Shown here: piece by piece, positions 34,852-43,931 of the stretch
Position numbering within the stretch: position 1 is the stretch's first letter
Layout: the number at the start of each line of letters is the position of its first letter
Source: Thermoanaerobaculum sp.
GTDB taxonomy: Bacteria; Acidobacteriota; Thermoanaerobaculia; Multivoradales; UBA5704
Length of the DNA stretch: 64,000 bases
Reading direction: 5' to 3'
Assembly: GCA_021154885.1 (NCBI GenBank)
Contig: JAJKHS010000032.1
Coordinates: 135,635-199,634 of the forward strand
Position numbers and translations under genes: made by a program
The notes under the pieces: model-generated
Told to the model about the DNA's origin: nothing
Seen by the model: the letters and a program-made list of their open reading frames with translations, nothing else
Database searches by the model: none

Positions 34852-37800
34852 TTGGCCAAGCTCAACGCCCAGCGTGCCCGCGAGATCCTGCAGACGTTCG
34901 ATTTTGAGCGGCTCTTCGTCGACGAGCTGAGCTGGTCGAAGCCGGCGGACCCCAGGCGCCGTTCCTGGAACGTCAAGGGGCTGGCTCTCTCGGGGCGCGA
35001 GATCGCCCATCTGGGCGGCGTGGTGGTCCTCGAGCTCACCGCCGACGACGGCGCGGTCCCGGAGGCCAAGGCCCGGCTCGGCGTCCATCGTGAGGTGGCC
35101 AAGGTTTATCATGAGCACGTCCTCCTCTTCGTCGACCGCGAGCGCACTCAGAGCGTGCTCTCCTGGGCCAAGCGCGAGGGCAAGAAGCTCACCCCCCGCA
35201 GCCATTCCTTCTTCAAGGGCCAGCCGGGCGACCTCTTCCTCTCCAAGCTGTCCTCCCTGGTGGTGGACCTTGCCGACCTCGCCGTCCAGGGTGACGCCGC
35301 GGTCGCCGAGGTCGCCTCCCGTCTGCGCGAAGCGCTCGACGTGGAGCGGGTCACCAAGCGCTTCTACAACGAATTCCAGCAGCAGCACGAGCTCTTCCTG
35401 GAGCGCATCGAAGGGATCGAGAGCGAGCGGGACCGCCGCTGGTACGCCTCTGTCGTGCTCAACCGCCTGATGTTCGTCTACTTCCTCCAGAAGAAAGGCT
35501 TTCTGGACGGCGGCGATCAGGGCTATCTGCGCCGTAAGCTCGATGCGAGCCGGAAGAGGGGGCCGGACCTTTTCTACCAAAGCTTTCTGAAGCTCCTCTT
35601 CTTCGAGGGCTTCGCCCGTCCGGCCGCCGAGTGCAGCCCCGAAGCTCGACGCCTGCTGGGGGAGATCTGTTACCTCGACGGCGGACTCTTCTTGCAGCAT
35701 CGGATCGAGACCGATCATCCCGACCTGCAGATTCCGGACGCCGCCTTCGCGAGCATTCTCGACCTTTTCGAAAAGTACTCCTGGAACCTGAACGACACGC
35801 CGGGCGGCCAGGACGACGAGATCAACCCCGACGTCCTGGGTTACATCTTCGAGAAGTACATCAACCAGAAGGAGTTCGGGGCCTATTACACGCGACCCGA
35901 GATCACCCGGTATCTCTGCGAGAAGACGATCTACGCTCTGATTCTCGACCGGATCAATGCGGGACCGGGAACAGGCAACCGGCGCTTCGAATCGATCGAA
36001 GAGCTCCTTCTGCGGCTTGACGCCCGCCTTTGCCGCAGGCTGTTCAAGGAGGTCCTGCCGAGCCTTTCGATTCTCGACCCCGCCTGCGGCTCGGGAGCGT
36101 TCCTGGTAGCGGCCCTAAAGACGCTTCTGGACGTGTACTCGGCGGTGGTCGGCAAGATCGAGTTCGTCAACGATCGCGGTCTGCGCGAGAATCTCAAGAA
36201 GGCCAAGTCCGAGCACCCCTCGCTCCAGTACTGGGTCAAGAAGCGCATCGTCACCGACAATCTCTTCGGCGTGGACATCATGGAGGAGGCGACTGAAATC
36301 GCAAGGCTCCGCCTCTTCCTCACCCTTGTCGCTTCCGCGACCAGCGTGGAGGAGTTGGAGCCGCTGCCCAACATCGACTTCAACGTTCTGTCAGGGAATT
36401 CGCTCATCGGGCTTCTCCATGTCGAGGATGAAGACTTTGAGCAGCGGCAGGATGGAGGTCAAATGAAGCTCCTCCGCAGGACGTTCCGGGAGGTGCTCCA
36501 CAAGAAAAACCAACTGATCGAGGCTTACCGCCACTTCAGCGGCAGCACGAGTCGGCTCGGAGAGGTGCGCGACGAGATCGACCGGGAGAAGGGCGAGGCA
36601 ATCGCGACCCTGAACGAGATCCTGCTCGACGAATTCAAGGGGATTCGCTTCGAGCAGGCAACCTGGGACCGCCAGAAGAACGAACCGGGCAAGCCCGTGC
36701 GGCAACCTGTCTCCTTCAAGGATGTCGAGGCGCTGCGGCCGTTCCACTGGGGTTATGAGTTCGACGAGATCCTTGGCAAGGAGGGAGGTTTTGACGTCAT
36801 CCTAACCAATCCCCCCTGGGAGGTCTTCAAGCCGCAGGCCAAGGAGTTCTTCGCCGAGCACTCGGAGATCGTCACGAAGAACATCATGACGATCAAGGAG
36901 TTCGAGAAGGAGCAGACAAAGCTGCTCAAGGACCGCGAGGTCCGCGAGGCGTGGCTTGAGTATCTTAGCCGGTTTCCGCATGTGAGCCTCTACTTTCGGA
37001 CGAGCCCTCAGTACAGTAACCAAGTTTCGATAGTGGATGGTAGGAAGGCTGGGACGGATGTCAACCTTTACAAGCTTTTCTTGGAGCGATGTTTCCGCCT
37101 TCTCAGATTGGGAGGGCGCTGTGGAATTCTGGTGCCGACCAGTGTCTATTCGGATTTAGGGTCCAAGGGCCTCCGCGAGATGCTTTTCTCGCAGGCCAGA
37201 GTTGATGTTCTGTTTGGCTTGTCGAATGAGAAGTTTCTGTTTGAGGGCGTTGATCATCGCTTCCGATTCTGTCTTCTCGTTTTTGGGCGCGGCGGGGTAA
37301 CAGATTCTTTCACGGCGGCCTTCCGAATGGATCCAAGAGAAGCTGTTTCGGCAGAACGGCTTGAATCATTCCTGGGTACACCTTCCGAGCACATAGATTT
37401 GAGCTGGGAGCTAGTCAAGAGGCTGTCGCCAAGTTCACTGTCGCTTATGGAGTTTAAACTTCGTAAAGATCTGACTATCGTCGAAAAGATGCTGCAGTTT
37501 CCCATGCTGGGGGATGAGGTGGAGGGCTGTTGGCGATTCGTGTTGATCAATGAATTTCATATGACCGGCGACAGTCGTGAGTTCTTCCATACTTCGCCGG
37601 CACCGGGAAGATTGCCGCTCTTCACGGGTAAGATGTTTAATCAGTTTTGCCTTACAGATGAGCATTCTGGCTACTGGATCGATGAGCGTGCTGGTCGTGC
37701 TGCCCTTTTAGGAAAGACTGAGGACTACGGGCAAAAACTTGACTACCAAGGGTATCGATGGGTGCATCGCCGGATCGGTCGCAGCACGGATTCGCGGACC

Positions 37801-38793
37801 ATGATTTGCTCGATGACGCCTCGAAACGTCTTCACCGAGGTCAACAGCACGACCATCAAAGTCGCCGAGGCAGGCATTTCAGACGCGGAGATGCTTTTCT
37901 TATGCGCTGTCGCTAACAGCTTTGTCTTTGATTGGTTCTTACGGCAGAAGGTTTCTTCTACACTGAACATGTTCTATATCTACCAGGTCCCTGTCCCCCG
38001 TTTGACGGCGGCAGATTCTCTCTTTTCCAAGATAGTCGAGAAGGCTGGCCGCCTTATTTGTACCAATCTGGAATTCTCAGACCTTTGGCGCGATGCCATT
38101 GGAACACCTTGGTCTGAGCAGCAAGCAGCCATAGATCCTGCCGAGCGGGCGCGGCTCCGCGCTGAGCTGGATGGCCTCGTGGCCCATCTCTATGGTTTAA
38201 CCGAAGAGGAGTTCACCTACATCCTCTCAACCTTTCCCGTTGTCTCCGAAAGCGTGAAGGACGCGGCCCTCGCCGCCTATCGAGCGTTGGCGCCCAGGCC
38301 CGGCGACCCGGAGATCCTCTCGTTGATCGAGCAGGGAGAGAGCGCGGAGCTGGAATTCAAGTCCACCGTCCGCTGGGACCTGCGCGAGGGGAAGAAGAAC
38401 CCGGAGCTCGAAGCGGTCATCCGCTACACCGTCGCGGGCTTCCTCAACGCGAACGGCGGTACCCTGCTCATCGGAGTGGGCGACGACGGATCGATCGTCG
38501 GCCTGCAGCCCGATTACGGGACGTTCAAGAAACCGAACCGGGATGGTTTCGAGCTCTTCCTGACCGAGCTGCTGCTCGGCGGCCTGGGCAAGGACCTGGC
38601 GACCTCGATCCGCACCACCTTCCACGAAGTGGACGGCAAGGACGTCTGCCGGGTAATGGTCACCGCCGGCCCGCGGCCTGTCTTCCTCAAGGAAGGTAAC
38701 GACGAAGTCTTCTACCTCCGGGCGGGAAATTCGACGCGTCGGCTCTCTACGCGAGAAGCAGTGCAGTACTGCAAGACGAGGTGGCAGAGCTGA
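34852..38793 (+). CDS. Eco57I-like N6-adenine DNA methyltransferase fused to an AlbA/Schlafen-type domain
   Basis: 1313 residues from TTG 34852 (LAKLNAQRAREILQTFDFER), with GAGGTGA across the helicase stop. Catalytic motif I is ILDPACGSGAFLVAAL (~407) and motif IV is ILTNPPWEVF (~649). YLQKKGFLDGG and EFGAYYTRPEIT are typical of large type IIG/ISP-like methylases. Residues ~700-1100 would be the target-recognition part, and their DNA (about 37000-38130) is visibly AT-richer. The C-terminal ~150 residues form an AlbA_2 domain (ESAELEFKSTVRWDL, NANGGTLLIGVGDDGSIVGL, FYLRAGNSTRRLS). With the PLD-helicase it probably forms a restriction-modification or related defence complex. Earlier in-frame starts lie inside the helicase gene. 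Confidence 0.9.
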   Translation: MAKLNAQRAREILQTFDFERLFVDELSWSKPADPRRRSWNVKGLALSGREIAHLGGVVVLELTADDGAVPEAKARLGVHREVAKVYHEHVLLFVDRERTQSVLSWAKREGKKLTPRSHSFFKGQPGDLFLSKLSSLVVDLADLAVQGDAAVAEVASRLREALDVERVTKRFYNEFQQQHELFLERIEGIESERDRRWYASVVLNRLMFVYFLQKKGFLDGGDQGYLRRKLDASRKRGPDLFYQSFLKLLFFEGFARPAAECSPEARRLLGEICYLDGGLFLQHRIETDHPDLQIPDAAFASILDLFEKYSWNLNDTPGGQDDEINPDVLGYIFEKYINQKEFGAYYTRPEITRYLCEKTIYALILDRINAGPGTGNRRFESIEELLLRLDARLCRRLFKEVLPSLSILDPACGSGAFLVAALKTLLDVYSAVVGKIEFVNDRGLRENLKKAKSEHPSLQYWVKKRIVTDNLFGVDIMEEATEIARLRLFLTLVASATSVEELEPLPNIDFNVLSGNSLIGLLHVEDEDFEQRQDGGQMKLLRRTFREVLHKKNQLIEAYRHFSGSTSRLGEVRDEIDREKGEAIATLNEILLDEFKGIRFEQATWDRQKNEPGKPVRQPVSFKDVEALRPFHWGYEFDEILGKEGGFDVILTNPPWEVFKPQAKEFFAEHSEIVTKNIMTIKEFEKEQTKLLKDREVREAWLEYLSRFPHVSLYFRTSPQYSNQVSIVDGRKAGTDVNLYKLFLERCFRLLRLGGRCGILVPTSVYSDLGSKGLREMLFSQARVDVLFGLSNEKFLFEGVDHRFRFCLLVFGRGGVTDSFTAAFRMDPREAVSAERLESFLGTPSEHIDLSWELVKRLSPSSLSLMEFKLRKDLTIVEKMLQFPMLGDEVEGCWRFVLINEFHMTGDSREFFHTSPAPGRLPLFTGKMFNQFCLTDEHSGYWIDERAGRAALLGKTEDYGQKLDYQGYRWVHRRIGRSTDSRTMICSMTPRNVFTEVNSTTIKVAEAGISDAEMLFLCAVANSFVFDWFLRQKVSSTLNMFYIYQVPVPRLTAADSLFSKIVEKAGRLICTNLEFSDLWRDAIGTPWSEQQAAIDPAERARLRAELDGLVAHLYGLTEEEFTYILSTFPVVSESVKDAALAAYRALAPRPGDPEILSLIEQGESAELEFKSTVRWDLREGKKNPELEAVIRYTVAGFLNANGGTLLIGVGDDGSIVGLQPDYGTFKKPNRDGFELFLTELLLGGLGKDLATSIRTTFHEVDGKDVCRVMVTAGPRPVFLKEGNDEVFYLRAGNSTRRLSTREAVQYCKTRWQS

Positions 38794-38818
38794 TCTACAG
38801 TGCCAAGCACTACCCTAC

Positions 38819-39460
38819 GTGAGCGCCCTCGATATGGCAGAAAGAGAGATCGACCAGGAGGCAGTTCGGATTCCTCAGCGCTCAGGATTACCTCTGTGCC
38901 TCTACGTCCCCATTGCTGCGAGAGACGAGGCCGCGATTGAACGATACGTGGGTCGGATCGCCAGAGTCCTTGAGGGCGGCGAGACGAGGAGGGCCTTGTT
39001 GATCGAGGCTCACGACCCGCCTCAACGAGACCTTCGATTACCGATGTGGCAACTCGCGGCAGCGAAGGTTTTCCACGCGCCCTATCAGGTGTGGGTGCAT
39101 GTGGACTTCAAGGCCTACCGGCGTACCTATACAAAGGCATTCCCGGCGGAGAGGCTCGATGACCGCGTACTGGATCATGTCCTGAACCGGCGAGTCGCGC
39201 GACTCAAGGGCTTTGCCTACCTGAGGATCATTCCGATCTCGAGAGGCGCAAACTCAAGCTCTGGCGGCCTGTCCGAACGCTGGGCTTTCGAGTATCACAG
39301 CTCACCCGAAATGACGCAACGGAACCTGGAATCGCGCGCGTCGGTCCAGTATGCCGACCTTGCTGATCTGGTGAAGATGTTGGATATCAAGACTGGAGGG
39401 TCGATTATGGACCCCGTCAACGAAGCGCAGGCCCTGGTGCGGCCTCCGCAAGAGCGGTAG
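38819..39460 (+). CDS. Uncharacterised protein, third gene of the helicase-methylase operon
   Basis: 213 residues, beginning 25 nt after the methylase stop at GTG 38819 (ATG 38834 is an alternative; neither has a strong ribosome site). No domain recognised. It is soluble, rich in Arg and Ala, with a central part that reads like an alpha/beta fold (RALLIEAHDPPQRDLRLPMW, YQVWVHVDFKAYRRTY). Spacing and direction place it in the same transcript, so a role in the same DNA-directed system is likely (inference). Its C-terminal coding end is clean, followed by a decayed PIN gene on the other strand. Confidence 0.7.
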   Translation: MSALDMAEREIDQEAVRIPQRSGLPLCLYVPIAARDEAAIERYVGRIARVLEGGETRRALLIEAHDPPQRDLRLPMWQLAAAKVFHAPYQVWVHVDFKAYRRTYTKAFPAERLDDRVLDHVLNRRVARLKGFAYLRIIPISRGANSSSGGLSERWAFEYHSSPEMTQRNLESRASVQYADLADLVKMLDIKTGGSIMDPVNEAQALVRPPQER

Positions 39461-39506
39461 CAGGGAGAAGGTGCAAGGCACTTCTTGGGGGCTGCCCCGA
39501 ACCCGC

Positions 39507-39965
39507 TCACCGCCGAGCGATGAAGCGCCCCATCGAAGTCACACACTTTCCCGGTGGAGATTCCTGCGGCGAAACGTTCACAGATGAAAGCGACCCGGGC
39601 AAGATCTCCGCATTCGCGATGTGAGCACAGGTCCACGTCAGCAGGTAATCGACCTGGTGCACGGCGGCCGTCCCAATGTGGAGGGCATCCGGGTAGGCGG
39701 TCTGAGGAAGAAGCCCCTTCTCGACGATCGCGACAGCGAGCTGTTGGGCCGCCTCGGTCACTTCCAGAAGAGGGAGCCCAGCGAGAAACTCCAGCCGGCG
39801 TCGGGCCATCTCCAGGTTTCCCTGGCCAGCCTCTCTGACGACGAGCTGAGAGGCGACGACCTCGAAATCGATCCGCCGAGTTCCCACCAGTCCAGCGAGA
39901 TCTGTTGGTGACCTGCCTCATAGAGGTGCGGCGGTCATAGACGGCCGAGAGCTCATCTCCGGCAC
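39507..39965 (-). pseudogene. Decayed PIN-domain toxin gene (VapC-like)
   Basis: The 3' two thirds is an open frame of 126 codons reading TRRIDFEVVASQLVVREA ... PDALHIGTAAVHQVDYLLTW, a type II toxin PIN domain. The preceding family signature (GHQQISLDWW) is present just upstream but in another frame, and further upstream SSRPS lies in a third frame with a TGA between. At least two frameshifts therefore remove the N-terminal Asp of the active site. No antitoxin is recognisable beside it. Such remnants often flank defence loci like the one to the left. Confidence 0.72.
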
Positions 39966-40063
39966 CTGCGGCGCCGACCTGGACTGCCTGATGATGTGCG
40001 TAGGGCAGTGTTCCACAGGGCCGAGGGCGTGACGGCGCCCGCCCTCGGCTGGAGCTCACAGTG

Positions 40064-40414
40064 TCATCTGGATACGCACACGGCGGTCAAGGTGATGCCG
40101 CCTCCGGAGGCCTCACAAGACGAGCCCGTGCAGCTCGCGCTGGCTCCAGAGCAGGTGACAGTCCAGTCACCACAGGTGAAGGAGCACTCCTCCTTCTGGA
40201 AGATCTCGTTCGGCCGGACGGGGGTGCGCCGCTGGTGGAACTGCAACTTGCTGGGATCGCCGTGGCCGAACACCTGGACGTCCGGCCGGACGGCGGGACG
40301 CTGTGCCGCCGGGGCGTGGCGCGACTTGTCCTGCCGATCGGCTGCGGAGGCGGACAGGGCGGCGGACAGGGCGAAGGCGGAGGCCAAAGCGAGGACGACG
40401 AGCTTCTTGGACAT
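40064..40414 (-). CDS. Secreted cysteine-rich protein (116 aa)
   Basis: Begins MSKKLVVLALASAFALSAAL and has a Sec signal peptide ending SASAADRQ. After a basic, Pro/Gln-rich stretch, the last 50 residues carry six cysteines (CSFTCGDWTVTCSG, SCTGSSCEASGG, AVC). A GGGAGCTACC ribosome site precedes the ATG. No known family. It is one of four small secreted Cys-rich genes in the window, but no sigma-54 promoter is found upstream of this one. Monocistronic; its neighbour is the divergent efflux operon. Confidence 0.75.
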   Translation of the reverse strand: MSKKLVVLALASAFALSAALSASAADRQDKSRHAPAAQRPAVRPDVQVFGHGDPSKLQFHQRRTPVRPNEIFQKEECSFTCGDWTVTCSGASASCTGSSCEASGGGITLTAVCVSR

Positions 40415-40748
40415 GGTAGCTCCCTTTCAATCTTGAAGAAGATTGCTCTGGATCGCTGCCGCCGGCTCTCGGCGGAGCGGTCTGCGAAGACTCCTGTCGG
40501 GGGACCCCTGACGGGAGAAGCATAGCATGTCTTCAGTACGTCAATACATCTTGACCTTCTCTGTTCGCTTTAGGGCTGCTCTGGATGGACGGGGCCGCCG
40601 AGGAAGGTCTTCGGTCTCACCTCCCCCTGTAACCTTTTTCCCTCTCCACTCGTAAAGAGATCTGAGAGGCAGCCGGCGAAGCGCGACCCACCTGGAGCCG
40701 ATCTCGTTGCAGCAGGACATGGAGCAGGACGTCAAGGAGGGATTTCTC
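40415..40748 (+). other. Divergent intergenic region upstream of the efflux operon
   Basis: 334 nt between two divergent genes. TTGACG and TATGCT lie near each other on the minus strand (about 40518-40540), but the spacing is 14 nt, too short for a good sigma-70 promoter. AAGGAGG at 40734-40740 is the ribosome site of the HlyD-like gene. Nothing else is supported. Confidence 0.45.
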
Positions 40749-41969
40749 ATGCGCAAGAACAGAAAATGGGTAATAGCTGGTTCCGCGGTGGTTCTTCTGG
40801 CCGGGAGTCTCGTAGTGGCCCGCGCCACGACCCGCTCGAAGCCCGATACGAAGGAGTCGCCGTTCCGTCTCGGCAAGGTGCAGACCGAGGATCTCCAGGT
40901 CAGCGTGCGCGAGGTGGGGGTGGTGGACCCCGAGATCAAGGTGGACGTCAAATCCGCGGTCTCGGGACGGGTACAGGGGCTCAAGGTGCGCGAGGGCGAC
41001 GTGGTCAGGACCGGGCAGGTGCTGGCCGAGGTCGAGCCGGACGTCAACCAGGCGCAGTCGCTCTCCGACGTCAAGGGAGCGGTGAGCCAGGCCGACATCA
41101 AGCTGCGCGACGCCGAGCGCGAGCTCACGGCCCAGAAGGCGCTCTTCGACGCCGGGTTGATCCCCAGCCAGACGCTGCGCAACTTCCAGACTTCGCGCGA
41201 GCTCGCCGCCGACGCCCTGGCCAGCACCAGGTCCCGCTACCAGATCGTCGAGGATCACGGCATCCCCATCTCCGGCGCCTCGTCCAGCCAGCAGGCGCGG
41301 GTCACGGCGCCGATGTCCGGCGTGATCATCAAGAAGGGGGTCGAACTGGGCGAGACCGTCACCTCGGGCGTCTCCTCGTTCAACGAGGGCACGGTGATGT
41401 TCACGGTCGCCGACCTCAAGTCGCTGATCATCCGCGTCAACTTGAACGAGGTGGACATCGCCAAGGTGCAGGTCGGCCAGCCGGTGCGCGTCACCCTCGA
41501 CGCCTATCCGCAGAAGATCTTCTCCGGCAGGGTGCGCTTCGTCGCTCCCGCCGCCAAAGTGGTGGACAAGATCAAGGTGTTCGAGATCGAGGTCGCGCTC
41601 GCCCAGCTCGACCCCGCCTTCCGCACCGGCATGAGCGCCAACGTCGAGATCCTGGGCGACCGGCGGGCGAAGGCCCTGTCGATCCCGCTCGAGGCCCTGC
41701 AGCGGCGCGACGGGCAGACCGTCGTCTACCGCCTGAAGAGCACGCTTTCGCCCAAGCAGGTCGACCAGGCGCGCGAGTCCCTGAACGGCCGCAGCAAGTT
41801 CGTCTGGTTGTCCGAGAACTGGAAGGACTATTTCGAGCCCGTGACGGTGAACGCCGGGATCGCGACCCTCGAGCGGGTGGAGATCATGGCGGGCCTGCGC
41901 TCCGGCGATCAGGTGGCGCTGGAGGACGTGACCCGCAAGAAGGTCGAGAAGGACGACGAGAACAATTGA
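40749..41969 (+). CDS. Periplasmic adaptor (HlyD/MacA-type) of an ABC efflux system
   Basis: 406 residues from ATG 40749 (MRKNRKWVIAGSAVVLLAGS). One N-terminal membrane anchor is followed by a lipoyl-like half (VDVKSAVSGRVQGLKVREGDVVRTGQVLAEV), a helical hairpin (about 95-150), the second lipoyl half (ARVTAPMSGVIIKKGVELGE) and beta-barrel domains (NVEILGDRRAKALSIPLEAL). These proteins bridge the inner-membrane MacB-type pump to the outer membrane. It is the first gene of a four-gene operon with an ATPase and two permeases; the outer-membrane partner is not encoded here. Confidence 0.92.
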   Translation: MRKNRKWVIAGSAVVLLAGSLVVARATTRSKPDTKESPFRLGKVQTEDLQVSVREVGVVDPEIKVDVKSAVSGRVQGLKVREGDVVRTGQVLAEVEPDVNQAQSLSDVKGAVSQADIKLRDAERELTAQKALFDAGLIPSQTLRNFQTSRELAADALASTRSRYQIVEDHGIPISGASSSQQARVTAPMSGVIIKKGVELGETVTSGVSSFNEGTVMFTVADLKSLIIRVNLNEVDIAKVQVGQPVRVTLDAYPQKIFSGRVRFVAPAAKVVDKIKVFEIEVALAQLDPAFRTGMSANVEILGDRRAKALSIPLEALQRRDGQTVVYRLKSTLSPKQVDQARESLNGRSKFVWLSENWKDYFEPVTVNAGIATLERVEIMAGLRSGDQVALEDVTRKKVEKDDENN

Positions 41970-41991
41970 TTTCCGGGGGAGAGGATCAACC

Positions 41992-42681
41992 ATGAACATC
42001 ATCGAAACCCGCGGCCTGACCAAGGTCTACGGCAGCAACGGCAACGCGGTCCATGCCCTGCGCGGCATCGACCTGGTCGTCGGGCGCGGCGAGTACGTCG
42101 CCCTCATCGGTCCCTCGGGCTCCGGCAAGAGCACGCTGATGTCGATCCTGGGTTGCCTCGACGTCCCCAGCGGCGGCACCTACGCCCTCGACGGCCGGCA
42201 GGTGGAGAAGCTCTCGGGCGCCGATCTGGCGGCCATCCGCAACGAGAAGATCGGATTCGTTTTCCAACAGTACAACCTGCTGCCCAGGGCGACGATCCTG
42301 AGAAACGTCGAGCTGCCGATGCTCTACGCCGGCGTGCCGCGCAAGGAGCGGCGGCAGCGCGCCCTCGACCTGCTGGAGCGGGTGGGCATTCCCGACAAGG
42401 CCAACGTCCTGCCCGGCGCCCTCTCCGGCGGCCAGCGCCAGCGGGTGGCGATCGCCCGCGCGCTCGCCAACCGGCCGGCGCTGCTGCTCGCCGACGAGCC
42501 CACGGGCGCCCTCGATTCGAAGACCGGCCAGGAGGTGCTCGCTCTGTTTCGCGAGCTCCACGCCCAGGGCAACACCGTCCTGCTGGTGACCCACGATCCG
42601 GCCATCGCCGCCACGGCCGAGCGCCGCGTCGAGTTGCACGATGGTCTCGTGCTGCGCGATCAGATGGAGAAAGCGGCGTGA
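41992..42681 (+). CDS. ABC transporter ATP-binding protein (MacB/LolD type)
   Basis: 229 residues: Walker A GPSGSGKST (~40), Q-loop FVFQQYNLLPRATILRNVELPM, signature LSGGQRQRVAIARAL, Walker B LLLADEPTGALDSKTGQEV and H-loop VTHDP. It belongs to the MacB/LolD subfamily that powers FtsX-type permeases without direct transmembrane transport. The start is 22 nt after the adaptor gene with GGGGGAGAGG upstream, and the stop overlaps the next start (GTGA), so the genes are coupled. Confidence 0.95.
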   Translation: MNIIETRGLTKVYGSNGNAVHALRGIDLVVGRGEYVALIGPSGSGKSTLMSILGCLDVPSGGTYALDGRQVEKLSGADLAAIRNEKIGFVFQQYNLLPRATILRNVELPMLYAGVPRKERRQRALDLLERVGIPDKANVLPGALSGGQRQRVAIARALANRPALLLADEPTGALDSKTGQEVLALFRELHAQGNTVLLVTHDPAIAATAERRVELHDGLVLRDQMEKAA

Positions 42682-43931
42682 AGACCAGCGGCGCCTTCCA
42701 CGCGCGCCTCCTGGAGGCCTGGATCGAGCTGCGCCAGAATCCCGGCCGCTCATTCCTCCAGGCCCTGGGCGTGATGCTCGGGGTCGCCTCGGTGCTCGGC
42801 GGCTTTTCGATTTCCGACAGCCAGCGGCAGCAGACGCAGCGCGTCTTCGCCCGCGTGGGCGGCATCGACAAGCTGAACGTGATGCCCACCGATACGGTCT
42901 ACCAGGGCACGCCCAGCGCCCTGCACAACGCCAACCTCGGCCTGCGCCTGGAGGACGCCGTCGACGGCGGCAAGGTCCCCACCGCCAAGGCGGTCAACGC
43001 CACCAGCGTGATCAAGTCGGCGCGGGCGCGGGTGCGCTCGGAGTTCGCCGATCAGGAGCGCGACGTCAACGGCATCGGCGCCGATTACGTGCCTCTGAAC
43101 GGTTACGAGGTGGAGCAGGGGCGGGGCTTCTCGGCGCACGACTTCGCCACCGGCGCGCCGGTGGCGGTGCTCGGCTCGGAGGCGGCGAGCGTCTTTTTCC
43201 CCACCGGCGAGATCGTGGGCAAACCCCTGCGCATCGGCAACGTGCCGGTGACCGTGATCGGCGTCTTCCATGAAAAGAATTTCCGCTTCCGCGAAGGTCA
43301 GCAGAACATCTTCGCCTGGCGCAACCGCATCGTGGCGGTCCCCTCACTGCTCGTCGCCGCGCGCATGGAGGGCGATCAGTACCATCGCCTGAACCGCGTC
43401 ACCTTCCGCGTTCCGGATCTCAAGGCGATGGCCGACTTCTCCAAGGAGCTGAGCTCGCTCGTCACCTCCAATCACCGTCTGGAGACCGACTTCCGCCTCG
43501 ACGACGTGGCCAAGCGCCTGCAGCGCCAGATGAGCCAGGGCGACGTCTACAACATCATCTTCATGTTGTCCGGCGTGCTGGCGCTGATCGGCGGCGGCAT
43601 GGTGAACGTCAACATCCAGCTCGCCTCGCTCAAGGAGCGGGTGCGCGAGGTGGGAGTCAAGATGGCGATCGGCGCTCCGGGCAAGGAGATCTTCAAGGCG
43701 TTCATGACCGAGGCGCTGCTGCTGACCCTGCTGGGGAGCGCCGCCGGTTTTTTGATCGGCATCGCCTTCTCGTGGGTGATCACCAAGTCGATTGGCGTGC
43801 CGCTGGCGCTCGCGCCCTTGAGCTTCGTGTGGGCCACGCTCCTGGCGGTCGTCTTCGGCTTTCTGTTCGCGCTCTATCCGGCGGCCAAGGCCAGCCGGCA
43901 GTCGCCGATGGAGGCATTGCGCTATGAGTGA
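42678..43931 (+). CDS. MacB-type ABC permease, first of two
   Basis: 417 residues from GTG 42678 (KTSGAFHARLLEAWIELRQN). One N-terminal helix (LQALGVMLGVASVLGGFSI), a MacB-type periplasmic domain (VLGSEAASVFFPTGEIVGKP), and three C-terminal FtsX helices (~290-410) ending QSPMEALRYE. The typical permease-end motif is kept. The stop overlaps the start of the next permease by 8 nt, so a heterodimeric transporter is likely. Confidence 0.92.
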   Translation: MKTSGAFHARLLEAWIELRQNPGRSFLQALGVMLGVASVLGGFSISDSQRQQTQRVFARVGGIDKLNVMPTDTVYQGTPSALHNANLGLRLEDAVDGGKVPTAKAVNATSVIKSARARVRSEFADQERDVNGIGADYVPLNGYEVEQGRGFSAHDFATGAPVAVLGSEAASVFFPTGEIVGKPLRIGNVPVTVIGVFHEKNFRFREGQQNIFAWRNRIVAVPSLLVAARMEGDQYHRLNRVTFRVPDLKAMADFSKELSSLVTSNHRLETDFRLDDVAKRLQRQMSQGDVYNIIFMLSGVLALIGGGMVNVNIQLASLKERVREVGVKMAIGAPGKEIFKAFMTEALLLTLLGSAAGFLIGIAFSWVITKSIGVPLALAPLSFVWATLLAVVFGFLFALYPAAKASRQSPMEALRYE

